A stretch of DNA of 64,000 bases from Shinisaurus crocodilurus (lineage: Eukaryota > Chordata > Lepidosauria > Squamata > Shinisauridae). Under the pieces are notes generated by a model. The model was not told the origin of the DNA. It saw only the letters and a program-made list of their open reading frames with translations, and made no database searches. The stretch is from the NCBI GenBank assembly GCA_021292165.1, contig CM037878.1, positions 249,912,968 to 249,976,967 of the forward strand. The letters run 5' to 3'. The translations under genes were made by a program, and so were the position numbers. Below, piece by piece: positions 1 through 11,041 of the stretch. Position 1 is the stretch's first letter. The number at the start of each line of letters is the position of its first letter.

Positions 1-3000
1 TAAGGCGGCTGACTAGGCTGGCCCTAACCTCAGCATATAGTTCCCTACTTTGTTCTCAGCTGCATGTCAGGTTATTTAAGATCATCTTTAGATGCTCTTC
101 AGCTCTCAGGGTGGCTTACAAGAATAAAACTGTAAACCAATAAACAATAAAATATGCTCAAACAATGCAGATACCATTCTAGCATAATATAAGACTCAAC
201 AAACTAAAATTTCCGGGCAAATGGTTTTTACCTGGCACTAAAAATCCTGGGCCAATTTAAAAAAAAAAGTTTACACATGGCACAGAAAAGAAAACAGAGA
301 TGACACCAAACGCCTTTAGGAAGGGGGTTTCAAAGGAGGGGTGCCACAATTGGAAAGGCCCTGTCTCTGTTCACTACCTGTCAGTGTGGGGATGGAACTT
401 GAACTAGGGCCTCAGTCACCTTAGGGCACAATCCTATGCATATTTAGCAATTGGTACAGTCTGAATAGAGCTGAATCATTTGATGATCCAGAATGTGTAG
501 AGTGGCTCTTCCAATAATAGTTTGCCAAGAAGGAAGGGAATAAAGCAACTGTGGCAGCTAAGAAACTAGACCATAATTGATAGCTCTGAAACCCATTTCA
601 TCTGAATTGGCTTTAAAAATCCACATCTGTGTGTCAATGGGATGTGTACTTTCGGTCTTAACAGGAGTTACTGGGTGGGAAGGAAAAGCCCTGACATAGG
701 AGACTAGTAGCTGAGGAGTAATTCCAATTTACAGCTACCCCATGGCCTGTAACTTAGGTTACAGTCTGAAATCACTAGGCATCTCCCTAGCACTTCACAC
801 CCCAGACTCCTCTCCTAGCTCTTAGCACTGCACCTTTTGCCCTTCAAGCACAGCATGTTCCAAACAGGCAGAAAGAAATGATGTCGTTTGGCCTTAAGCA
901 GCTCCTGTTAGGAGGCGTTTTTTTCTTTGACTACCTACAGCTCCTTTATGTTCTCTACCCCAGTCTGAGTCAGAATTTTGACAAAATTGCCTGGAGTTGC
1001 AGAATCCGGCACATTTAAGATAAAGAGCCCTGCAGCATCAGACACCGCAGCTGAGAAGCTTACAAGCAGGGCACAAAAGCAACATCCCTCTCCTGTAGTC
1101 TGTCGCAAGCATCTGAGATTGACTGTTCAGAGATATACTGCCTCTGGCTTAGAGGTTCTATTTAGGGTTCCTGGCTAGTAGCCATTGATAGACATACCAT
1201 CAGTAGTGTAGTGGTAAATTCTGACGTGCAGGTGCTCATCATGACATTCCCCGTAGCCATGACCCCAAAGGAAGTTTAAAAAATACAGGCAGCTGTGTTC
1301 CATATTTATCCCTCTGTGTATGAAAATCCATTTCCCCCCAGGTACTGTGAGGATTGCAGCTAAGCTCAGAGGGAACAGGGAAATCTGAGGGGGTGGCAGA
1401 TGATGCCATGGTCCCTGCTAATAAAGGTTCCCTGTGCTTTGTCCCTGGGAGACCTGGCTCTGCTACAACACTGCCTATCCTCCATAAAATCTGTCTAATG
1501 CCAGTTTTTAAGACTGCAATCAAAAGCACACCTGCTAGGAAACATAACTGAATCAATGGGGACCTGCTTCCAAGTTTAAACATGCTAGAAACTGAGTTAG
1601 AAATAAAGTAGAAGCAAATGCTTGGACACATTTGCACTTTTAAAAAACGAGTGCACCACATTGCACAGACAACTGATAATAATAAGACCACTACATGATG
1701 CAAGCAGTGCCACGCTACAAGCAATAGTCCCAGTCCTGCGAACACACTTACCGGGCATCTTGCTTTCACTCTCTGGTAGTCGACCAGGCAAGTGTTTCCA
1801 ATATGTTTTAAATATTTTGGGGATTAAGGTCTCAACAGGCACAGTGAACTATACCTTTATTGTGCTCAAACAGTGAAACATCACATATAAAACCCCAATT
1901 GCACTAAAATAGTTATGCAATTCAAAAGCGGATGGTAATTTGTTAACTTTAACATTGAATTCACAATTCATGACAATTAAGCTAAATGTGTCCACTCAAT
2001 TAGGAACTTGATCCTTATTTACCGTAACATAATAAAAATCATAAATTAAAAAGTGCCATTATCAGACTCTTTAATCTGCCTTCAATCTTCTCTGCACCCA
2101 CATCCAAAGTAAATGCATCAACTGCTGTGTTACATTGACAGTTTTCTTCAAAGGGGCTGAACTATTTCTATGGAGTCAAAAGGACACCCCCCCTCAGTGT
2201 TGGAGAATTGGGTTCTCATAATACATGCTAGCACCTTAGTCCCACACACAAGACTTGTTCATAAACATCCTTCCATCATCCCTTCATCTCCAAACCCATT
2301 ATTTGCTAAAGAGATCTGATTGGCTAAGAGGATTGGGAACATGATATGCTGGCTTTTCGCTGATGCCAGTTTTAATCTCTTTCCACAGTTACAACAGTGG
2401 ATGAAGCTTGCTTCTATTCCACATCTTTAATGGGCAGTGCAAAATGAGTTTTGTTGGGCTCTTATTGGTAGAGGGCAAATGACCACACTATTTAAATAAA
2501 TAAATAAATAAAAAGACCAGAGGAAGGGACACTAATTGGGGCACAGCTTAGCAAGGGAAAGAACTACCTTTTCTGCTGTTGCAGGTGAAGGTTGCAGTAG
2601 ACGGATAATGTGCACCATCACTACTACCTGTATTCTTTATGTCCGACCCCCCCCCCCCCTTCCTGTTGAGTAGATACAGAACGTGCAACTGCTACAGTTG
2701 TCAAGCTGGGAACTTTCACTAGCACTTATGTGTGCAGATAAACAAGTATTTAATGATCCAGTAATTGGTTGCCTCATCTAACTTTATCAGGTTAACTGTA
2801 TCCTTTGCCCTTTCCTTCCAGGGTGTTTGTCCTTTTAGTCACGACCGAAACCACTGTGATTCCACACTAAAAATTGTTTTTCTTCCTTGTCAACTTCTAC
2901 TAGCAACAATTTCCAAGGAGCAAGGAGGAGAAAAAGTAATCCTACTGGTGTTAACGGTCGCCTGCTGCGTTGAGCATTCCTGACCTTAGGTGACTATTTG

Positions 3001-3259
3001 AAGCCTTATCACAACTAGATCGTCATGATGGAGGAGAGGAGTGCTCGTTTGTTTAGCTTTGCTTGTTTGTGGCTGATGGTTGGTATAACCTCTATCTTCT
3101 CTCTCCGTGTTTGTACTCTGCACGTGCCTCTTTTAGCTTGTCCGAGGAGAACACGAGGATCCTTGAAGGTCCTAGCGTGAAAGGAGACAGAGAGGGGCTC
3201 GCAAAGGTGTGTGGCAGCAAGCCAAGCCTTACTTTCCACCAGGCAGGAGGGGCTTAATA
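1..3259. other. Upstream intergenic DNA, no gene recognised
   Basis: No reading frame here resembles a known protein. About 61-260 looks like a worn LINE/SINE tail. About 425-455 resembles the start of the 'cacaatcctatgcat' inverted-repeat element seen more clearly at 21056 and 63645. Positions 2488-2512 are a (TAAA)n run and 2647-2660 a poly-C run. Promoter-distal regulatory elements could be present but cannot be read from sequence alone. Confidence 0.5.
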
Positions 3260-3475
3260 ACACCAGGAGTAAATTAAAACAGAAGATAAGGGCAGATAAG
3301 TAAAGGGAGAGCAGGAGGGAAGGAAAACGAAAGAAAGATGGAGATGACAAATTATGGAGAGGAAAGAGAAATCAATCACTCCGAGAAACAAAGGAAAAAG
3401 AGAAACGCTACAAAGGAAGCACACGCAAAATTTAAAGTGCAAGAAACACAGAGAAAAAGAGAATGAGCAGCACAG
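3260..3475 (+). repeat. Purine-rich tract upstream of the CpG island
   Basis: The plus strand is almost entirely A and G here, with many GGAGG, GAAAG and AGAGA runs. It ends just before the GC-rich promoter. Reading frames on the opposite strand through it are low-complexity Ser/Phe/Leu strings and are not taken as genes. Confidence 0.6.
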
Positions 3476-3918
3476 ATTCTTTCCTCCTAACCCTCCTCTC
3501 TGAGCTGTCGCAAGTGGGGAAGGGGAGGGGGAGGAGCGGGACGTACCAATAACGCTCAAAAGGGGGGGGAGACGTTGTGACATGCCTGCCTATCTCGCTC
3601 TCTTTCTCCAAGATGTCCAGCTTCTCAGGCGGTGTCACTTCACCCAGACCAGGGAAAATTCTTTGGGGAAGGGCCTTCCGGGAGGGGGAAGCTTCGAGCG
3701 CTGGGCCAATGTGAGTGTGTGCGGGGCGGAGGGGCTGCCTTGACCCCCCTTCTCGCGGACGGGATGGTGTGTCCCGTTCCTTTGGAGGGAGGGGCGGGGC
3801 GCGCGGCGCCTCCCCACGCAGTGACACACGGACCCGGCGCTGAGAAGAGAAGGAGGAGGTTGCGGAGCGAGCGCTCGGGAGTCGTAGCGGCGGCTGGGAG
3901 CGGAGCCCAGCCTCCAGC

Positions 3919-4081
3919 ATGGCCGGGTCACCCGAGGCGGCCGTTCCGCCACCCGCTCCTCCCGACCGCCACTTTCCCTCCTCTTTCACGTCGGCCCGGC
4001 GTTGCTGCTGCCGCCGCCCGGCTTTGCCCGCCCTGCCCGGCTTGCTGTCGCTGGGCTTGCTCCTCTCCCGTGTCTGCTGCG
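3919..4081 (+). CDS. NECTIN3: NECTIN3 exon 1: signal peptide
   Basis: This exon encodes residues 1-54 plus the first base of codon 55 of nectin-3, a Ca2+-independent Ig-superfamily adhesion receptor of adherens junctions. The start is chosen because the ATG has a strong Kozak context (A at -3, G at +4), an in-frame TGA lies upstream at 3841, and it is followed by a plausible signal peptide. The N-region contains RRCCCRR and the hydrophobic core is LPGLLSLGLLL. With exon 2 it ends in an A-L-A motif, so cleavage is likely after about residue 58; human nectin-3 also has an unusually long leader. The splice donor GTGAGT follows at 4082, leaving phase 1. The exon is not conserved enough to be recognised by itself; the call rests on phase and position relative to exon 2. 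The Pro-rich start and Cys/Arg cluster are unusual. Confidence 0.85.
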
Positions 4082-4678
4082 GTGAGTAGGGGAGAAACTT
4101 TCTTTTTTCTTTTCGGGAAGGGGGCGGCGGCGGCTCCTCTCCGGACCAAACCAGTTTCCTCTCTGTCCGAGCGCGGGGCGCGAAGGGGCCGCCGCTGAGG
4201 GACGTAGAGCGAGCAGCGAGCGGAGGAGAAGCGGCGGCGGGCGGGACTTTGGAGGAAACTTTTTTCGCGGCCGCTCGACGGGAGAAGTTTGTGTCTGAAA
4301 AGGGGGCGGCGGCGGCGGGCCCGCTCAAGACGAGAGAGTCCCCGCTCAAGGCGAGAGTCCCCGGGCGGCGGAGACGGGGAGAGCGGAGAAAGTGCCTCCC
4401 TTCTTCCCTCACGAGGGGCCGAAATGAAAGGGCGAACAGCGGGGAGAGAGAGGGCCGCTCCCTGCCCCTTTATATTTTTGGACTCGGTGAAGGCTTCATA
4501 TGTATGTGGTGTTAATATTTTACCCACTCGCACTCCCGACTACGTTGAGGTGAGGGCGGCGGCGGCTCCTGCTGGGTTGGGCAGGCCAGCTGTGGTGGCA
4601 TTCTTGAGGGGGTCGAATGGCTGGACGAACAGGAGGAGGGGGAGGCGAGTTGCGGGGCGGGGAGGCGCCGACTAGGGC

Positions 4679-4702
4679 GTGTGTGTGTGTGTGAGAGAGA
4701 GA
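4679..4702 (+). repeat. (GT)n(GA)n microsatellite
   Basis: A short GT run passes into a GA run within the CpG island. Confidence 0.8.
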
Positions 4703-4883
4703 GTGAGGTGCGTGGGAAGGATCAGTTGCGTGTTGTGTATTTCTCTTCGCGTCCGCCTGCCTCGCTTCGTACCCCCAAACTTGGTTATTAGAGGCGAGCA
4801 GCGGAAAGGCAAATATAAATAGAATAGAAGATACGCCTCGGCAGTTTCGAGGCAGCTGTTCTAATGGCAATTCCTTACTAATC

Positions 4884-4927
<44 letters not shown>
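4884..4927 (+). repeat. (ATT)n microsatellite
   Basis: About 14 uninterrupted ATT/TTA units lie within the otherwise GC-rich island. This is a likely length polymorphism. Confidence 0.95.
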
Positions 4928-5110
4928 GCTAGCATCGGCAACACTAGAGTGGCGTGATAAGCACTACCCTAGGTAGACTCTCCTTGGGCTGCGGCGAGCG
5001 CGAGTCTCGAGGCGCGCAGCCCTTCCTCCGTCGGCGCCGGTGTCTGCGCCTTCGTGGTGCATCTCTAGGAAGCGCTCCTCCGCCCGGCGTACAGGGCGGG
5101 AGGCGGTGAA

Positions 5111-5134
5111 GTGTGTGTGTGTGTGTGTGTGTGT
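5111..5134 (+). repeat. (GT)12 microsatellite
   Basis: An uninterrupted GT dinucleotide run at the 3' side of the CpG island. Confidence 0.9.
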
Positions 5135-5300
5135 CCCGCCGCCTTGTTGTTGGTTTGTTGTCGGCGCTGTTGCTGGGAGTTGGGGAGCTGTTGGGATTCC
5201 ACTTGTCACTTGGAGCCGCCGCCGAGACCGTTACGTCCAGCATTCTGGGAGGCTGTGATGGGCAGGGCTGCCTGGAGGCTGCGTTTGCTTGTCTCCGCTC

Positions 5301-6575
5301 TGTCTAGGTTGATGACGGGGCGGCCGTGATTTGTGGGGAGGACAGGCGGATGTCATTATGGAGCTGGCCGCCGCCCTTTTAAATGCATTGCATCCCAGTC
5401 TCCCGCACCCTTTTCGGGGTTGGGAGGGGGAGAAGCCCCTGACTCCAAAAACAACTGGTTAGAATTGGCAAATAGCCAGTTTGATGTTGAGCAGCAGGTG
5501 CTGAAGCAAATGCTAATACTTGTGTGGCAGTCTTGGAGCTGTACGTTTCAGGGTCTGCTCAGTCTTACCGATTAGTTGTACCTTTCTTTCTTTTCTTCCT
5601 TCGTTCCTCAGTAAAACTAAGCCTTGCCAATTGATGCATGTGGATTTACATAGAAAGGGAAATAATGCTACATTAGTGAATGCAAAGGAAGAGGTGGTGG
5701 AATTCTTAGAAATAAACGTAAGTGCTGTAATTCTGCTTTGGATGGACTGAAGCTGGGCTTGCGTAAAGAGTGGTTGCTACAATTACAAATAGCACCTTGG
5801 GATTATTGGTTTCTGCATATCACTTTAGTACTTTTTGTCTCATCTGTTCTTGTGCAAGCTTACTCAGGAGTAAGCACTGAGTTAATTTGTGCTTCTTTAT
5901 TTATTTAATACATTTCATAGCTGCCTTTCAAGACCATAGTCTTCCCAACGTAACTTACAGCATAAAAACCATACAAGCATACTAATAAAATTGTATCAAA
6001 CATAAACAATTTTATATACAAGCAGTTTCAATAAACACAATTTCAAAATATCCACCCGCAGTGAATACCATAAATGTTTTCAATTAAAGGCCAGGGAGAA
6101 CAGCTGAGTTTACTCCCAAGTATGTCTGCATATGTGTTCTATCATATGTGGGTACTTCCCTCCCACTTCGTCCAGTTTGTAGTTCCCTGGAGTTGGGGTA
6201 TGAAGGAGAGGTAAGAAATCACTGCTTATAAGATGTTAAGTAGGGGTGGTGTGCTAGGTTAGGCTTAAAAGAGACAGCAAACTACTTGCAATGGGAATTA
6301 GGTGGCGACATTATGATTCCAGTTTAAGAGGCAAGAAGAGAGGAGATGCTTCCACATCTCCTTCCTTAAATAGTAATTACTGTGATTTGTGATCTGGAGG
6401 AGCAGATTAAGGCAGATTTTGAAGGGCAGGGTTAGTAAACCATCAGCATGATAAAAAGCCAGCACATGGTCAGAGGACAGTGGATCAACTTCTACATCTG
6501 TTGCTGCTCTTGAGTTTTTTAAGAGCTAGATTTCTCTGGTTAAGAATCATCATACTGAGCAAGTTTTACAGGTCA
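5301..6575. other. Intronic DNA with a worn LINE tail
   Basis: About 5895-6050 resembles a reverse-oriented, decayed L2/CR1-type 3' tail (a TTTATTTA run followed by 'tagctgccttt...' and A-rich sequence). The rest shows no recognisable feature. Confidence 0.35.
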
Positions 6576-6583
6576 TGGCCTAG

Positions 6584-6700
6584 ATACAGGATTTAAAGGA
6601 ACACAATATTAAAAAAAACTTTTAACTGAGGTCAAACGAGCCCCCCTTTACGGAGCCTCGCGCCCCCCCTGGGGGGCCCGCCCCACTATTTGAGAAGCAC
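6584..6700 (-). mobile_element. Small hAT-like element
   Basis: The right end, read on the minus strand, starts GTGCTTCTCAAATAGTG and resembles CAGTGNTTCTCAA hAT termini. A C-rich palindromic patch (cccccctggggggcccg) lies inside. An 8-bp direct repeat, TGGCCTAG, occurs at 6576-6583 and 6701-6708, as expected for hAT target duplication. The left terminus is degraded. Confidence 0.5.
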
Positions 6701-6760
6701 TGGCCTAGTGCAAAAAGAGTTGAGACCAGAAAAAAGGATTAAGTTATCATGCAACTTCTA

Positions 6761-7001
6761 AAGCCAGTGTGGTGTAGTGGTTAGAATGTTGGACTGGGAC
6801 TTGGGAGATCCAGGTTTTAGTCCCCAGTTGGCCATGAAGCTCACTAGGTGAGTTTGGGCCAGTCACTGACTCTTAGCTTAACCTACTTCACAGGGTTGTT
6901 GTGAGGATAAAAATGGAGAGGAGGAGGATTATGTAAGCCACCTTGGGTTCGTTGCAGGAAAAAAGGCGGGATATAAATATAATAAATAAAAATAAATAAA
7001 G
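6761..7001 (+). mobile_element. tRNA-derived SINE, L2-type tail
   Basis: A nearly full-length copy. The head starts GCCAGTGTGGTGTAGTGG, a pol III A-box-like block, and is followed by a B-box-like block near GGTTTTAGTCC. A body with CACAGGGTTGTTGTGAGGAT leads to a short CC-CC/GGCGG hairpin and a TAAATA-rich tail. Other copies lie at 9688, 10424, 19312, 37388, 50552 and 52343. Confidence 0.85.
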
Positions 7002-7416
7002 CATTGCCAATGTCCATGCACAAACTTGTAATTGATTTGTAAGCCTCAAAAGCTTTTCTTGGATCTAGTACTTCCTTGAACTGTCAGGGAATGAAGTTTT
7101 GATTCTGTTGATGCATAACTATGACACACAAGAGCTTTTTTGTGCACTCCATTCTGTGTTGTAGCACAGGACAGCGATACCTGGAGAAACAGATTTATTG
7201 TGGTATGTTGTTGTGTCCAAACAGTTCATAGCACCTGGAGGAGGCTGAGTAACACCTGGGGAGTAGGCCCTTTCTGGTGCCTGTATGGAATCATCTGAGG
7301 AGGTATAGTTTGATACATGTACAGTCTACAAACTTTGGAGCATCCAGGATCATACTCAGTGTATTTTGCATGTTACTTCATATCCCAGATGCTAACATAT
7401 ATGCATGGTAGTAGGT

Positions 7417-8095
7417 AATACATTGTATTACCAACTTTATTGTATGCCTGCGAAACATGGACTATCTATAAACGTCACTTCTACCTCCTTGAAAGATTTC
7501 ATCAACGTTGCCTCTGGAAAATCCTGCGAATTACTTGGGAAGATAGGCGAAACAAATGTCAGTGTACTGGAAGAAACAAAGACTACTAGCGTTGAAAAAA
7601 TGATCCTTCAACGCCAACTTCAGTGGACCGGTCATGTTGTTCGAATGCCTGACTGCCGTCTCCCAAAGCAGTTATTTTATTCCCAACTCAAGGATGGAAA
7701 GCGGAATATCAGTGGTCAATATAAGAGGTTTAAAGATGTTCTTAAGGCTAATCTAAAAAAATGCAATATAAACATCGAAAACTGGGAAGCTCTGGCACAT
7801 GAACGATCTAAATGGAGGTTGGCCTTTCACAAAGGTTCCATGGACTTTGAAGAAGCCCGAGTGCACGGTGAAAGGGAGAAACGTGCTAAGCGAAAAGCAC
7901 GTCAAATGAATCCTTTACAGGACCATCTTCTATCTGGTAACCTGTGTCCTCACTGTGGGAAGCTGTGTGGATCTAGAATTGGCCTCCACAGTCACTTACG
8001 GACCCATCGCTAGAGTCTACACAATCTTCTTTAGAATTTCCTCCTTTTATCCTGGAAGACAATCTTACTCGGTCACGAGTGATCGCCTGATGCAT
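7417..8095 (+). mobile_element. RTE-like LINE, 3' fragment with C-terminal zinc finger
   Basis: A 5'-truncated non-LTR retrotransposon. The open frame (about 7405-8013) covers only the post-RT region: a block ending QRQLQWTGHVVRM, then a basic stretch, then a terminal C2H2-like finger (CPHC followed by HSHLRTH). The 3' end is GTCACGAGTGATCGCCT followed by a TAG-rich tail. A longer copy on the minus strand is at 32128-34965 and a short one at 22262. The clade is uncertain; RTE- or Vingi-like is my best guess from the reverse transcriptase of the longer copy. It is a dead fragment without RT. Confidence 0.75.
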
Positions 8096-8967
8096 AGTAG
8101 TATTGGGGGCTTGCTGCCATGCATTCTCATTCACACAGATGCATAAATTGTGGGTCAAAGACAAATGTTAGGGAGGTCTTTGACCAGGAAGGGCTTTAAA
8201 GCGGGAGCTTTAACCAGAAGTGTAATGCACACACGCAGCAGATTCTTGCACTATGCTGTTAAAAATGTACTGCTTCTAAAATGGAGAAATTCAACAAATG
8301 TTTGAGCTAAAGTTCAAAAGCATAGGCTTTAGCTTTTCAGATTTTTTCCTCTCAAAACACACACATGCACAGTAGCTGCAGAAGAGAAACAATGGCTTGG
8401 TTACTATACCCACCCTCAGCACATCAGTCAGTATACTAGTTTCAGTAGTCCTAATTAAGAGACAAACATTGGGGAAATTCATGTTCACCAAATTACTAGG
8501 GGAAGGTGGAAATTCTTGCCAAATAAGAAAGGGAAAGTGATGTCATGGAAATGGCAGAGCAGGGGACTGGAAGGATATGTGACTAAGGGAGCTTGGGTAC
8601 TAGTGACAGTCCTGACTACGGGGGCAGAAATTGATAGATTTAGGAGGAATGGAAAAGAAATAGAGCAGGAGCAGCTATAATTACCTGACTTCAGAAGAAG
8701 GGGAACCCAAATGACTTCATCTCCTGGTTGGTTGGCAAAAGTTAGTCTGTAACCACAGCATTTTTCTAACTTTGGGTTTCTCAACTTTTAGTCACAAATT
8801 CAAATATGGACCAAAAGCCACAAGCTATTTGGCCTTGTGGACAACAGGTTGTATCATATTGCCCACCAATGTTCAAAAAGCGGGGCTTCTGGATGGGTGA
8901 TGATGGGGAAATCAAATGGAGGCTTAGCCATTATTAGGGTCCTGGAGCTACCACAATTTGATTAAAA

Positions 8968-9687
8968 TTGGCTGATATACCAACTACGTCCTTATCTGGA
9001 CAGAGATAGCCTAGCTACAGTTATCCATGCTCTGGTAACCTCTCGTTTGGATTACTGCAATGCGTTATACGTGGGGCTGCCTTTGAAAACGGTCCGGAAA
9101 CTTCAGCTGGTCCAAAATAGAGCAGCGAGATTTTTAACGGGGTCTGGATGACGTGAACATATTGTGCCAGTGCTTTCTCATCTGCACTGGCTGCCAGTCT
9201 TTCCGGGCCCAATTCAAAGTGCTGGTACAAACATTCAAAACCCTAAACAGCTTGGGGCCAGGGTATCTGAGGGATCGTCTCCTCCCATATGTACCTGCCA
9301 AGACACTAAGATCTTCCTCAGCGGTTTTTCTCCGAGAGCCCCTGCCAAAGGAAGTGAGGCAGGTGGCTACCAGGAGGAGGACCTTTTCTGCTGTGGCACC
9401 CCGGTTGTGGAATGAGCTCCCCAAAGAGGCTCACCTGGTGCCTACATTGTACTCTTTCCGGCACCAGGTGAAGACCTTTTTATTTTCCCAGGCATTTTAA
9501 TCTTGTAGTTGTTTTTAACTCTGTTACTGTCATTTGAACTGCTGCTGCTAGCTTTGCTGTTTGTTTTTTAATCTGTGGTTTTAAATCTTATATTATATTG
9601 TGTATTATGGTTTTAACTGTTGTAAACCGCCCAGAGAGCTTCGGCTATTGGGCGGTATAAAAAATGTATTAAATAAAATAAATTTAA
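8968..9687 (+). mobile_element. L2 LINE, 3' fragment
   Basis: This encodes the C-terminal end of an L2-clade ORF2 (motifs LGPGYLRDRL, RRRTFSAVAPRLWNELP and RHQVKTFLF, up to about 9500). The L2 3' UTR follows, with the terminal hairpin CCGCCCAGAGAGCTTCGGC and TATAAA...AAATAAA tail. The region before 9153 is out of frame, so the copy is 5'-truncated and frameshifted. Confidence 0.85.
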
Positions 9688-9836
9688 CCTACCTACCTAA
9701 CCTACCTCACAGGGTTGTTGTGAGGATAAAATGGAGGGGAGGAGGAAGAGGATTATGTAAGCCGCATTGGGTTCCTTGCAGGAAAAAAGGCGGGGTATAA
9801 ATATAATAAATAAATAAATAAATAAAATAAAAAATA
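9688..9836 (+). mobile_element. 5'-truncated SINE attached to an L2 tail
   Basis: Only the 3' body and tail of the tRNA-derived SINE are present, starting near CCTACCTCACAGGGTTG. It is fused directly after the A-rich tail of the L2 copy, a common landing site for L2-driven insertions. Confidence 0.75.
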
Positions 9837-10423
9837 GATTCAGATAGAGATCTTTGCTAATGTGGTATTCCCATGGAGTTTCTAATAAGATTCGGAAATT
9901 ATGTGTTCAGACTGAGATGTTGGTAGCTGCTTTAAAATTCTCTGGGTTCACTTCTTCACCACTTCCGTTGGACTCAAAGCTGACAACTCACACAGAGGTT
10001 ACAGTCCTTGCATGGGCCTGCAGGTCAAACTGCATTCCTACACATACAGAACCTGGCTTTGGGACTCAATGGCCATCTTATCAAGGTTGGAAAAGCTTTC
10101 TTTCTGGATATACAAGATAGCATATCTCTTTGGGTAACCAGAGCAATAAGGTCATTCAATTGAGAAGTGCAAGGGAAGACTCTGGCCCTAGAAACATGGA
10201 ATAGGCATCAATAGAGTAGATAATTGTCCTAGGAAAGAGTCAGGAGGAATGATACTAAAACCAATTGATTATTCTTGGAGCTGAGACACCCCAACATGGG
10301 GGATATTCAAGCAAAAGGAATAAACATCAACCGCCCAAACACCAAGGCAATTACAGGGTTCAGGATACAGAAAACATGATGGCTCAGAGGCTGGACCCTA
10401 GGATGGGTGAAAACAAAAGGAAC
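9837..10423. other. Intronic DNA, nothing recognised
   Basis: No repeat, exon or conserved motif could be identified by eye. Confidence 0.4.
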
Positions 10424-10680
10424 AAAAGCCAGTGTGGCGTAGTGGTTAGAGTGTTGGACTGGGACTCTGGAGATCCGGGTTCTAGTCCCTGCTCGGCCAT
10501 GAAACTCACTGGGTGACTTTGGGCCAGTCACTGTCTCTCAGCCTAACCTACCTCACAGGGTTGTTGTGAGGATAAAATGGAGAGGAGGAGGAGGAGGATT
10601 ATGTAAGCCGCCTTGAGTTCCTTGTAGAAAAAAAGGCGGGGTATAAATGTAATAAATAAATAATAATAATTAAAAAAAAA
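10424..10680 (+). mobile_element. tRNA-derived SINE, full length
   Basis: The cleanest copy of the family in the window. It has the AGTGTGGCGTAGTGGTTAGA head, the GGTTCTAGTCC B-box-like motif, the GGATAAAATGGAGAGGAGGA body and the GGCGGGGTATAAATG tail with (TAAA)n. An A-rich stretch follows. Confidence 0.9.
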
Positions 10681-11041
10681 CAATAGTTTGCTTTGGAGGA
10701 ATTAATAAGTTAAGGCAGGTTCTTTGTCCCTTTATTAATTTACATCTAACTATAGAAAGTAGCATAGTACAGCATTCAGAACAAAAAGTGTCATCAGGAG
10801 TGGGCAAGTAGTGCTTGACCTTGTTGACCTGTATGGAAGATGGGAATGCTTCAGGATTGGGCCATTTTTCCCACCAGGGCTTTTGATTGGCCAGTTGAAA
10901 GATACCGTCATGGGTTAGTTGGATGGGTGGTGGCATGGCAATTAGCTAGGCATTTTTATGTCCTTACAAGAACACCTCTCCCTTTAAACCAGTGTTCTCC
11001 AACCTTGGGTCCCCAGATGTTTTTGGCCTACAACTCCCAGC

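Larger units (their letters stand above)
3480..5300 (+). promoter_or_regulatory. NECTIN3: CpG island and probable NECTIN3 promoter
   Basis: GC content and CpG density rise sharply here against an AT-rich background, and exon 1 sits in the middle. A GC box (GGGGCGGGGC at 3791-3800) lies about 120 bp upstream of the start codon and further GGGCGG-like sites surround it. No convincing TATA box precedes the start codon, as expected for a dispersed CpG-island promoter. The transcription start is not visible; 5' UTR probably covers part of 3600-3918. Long frames on both strands across 3432-4675 are by-products of GC-rich sequence. An antisense or divergent transcript is possible, since a NECTIN3-AS1 RNA is annotated in human, but nothing here proves one. 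Confidence 0.8.

Noticed and set aside
4463..4476. CCTTTATATTTTTGG as a TATA box for NECTIN3
   Set aside because: It lies downstream of the exon 1 donor, so it cannot drive the visible exon 1; at most it could serve an alternative first exon, for which there is no evidence.
3432..4675. Frames of 100-326 codons in the CpG island on both strands
   Set aside because: They are Arg/Pro/Ala/Ser-rich, overlap each other, and conflict with the supported exon 1. High GC removes stop codons by chance.
6761..6850. SINE heads as tRNA genes
   Set aside because: They do not fold into a cloverleaf by eye, lack an acceptor stem and continue into the SINE body.
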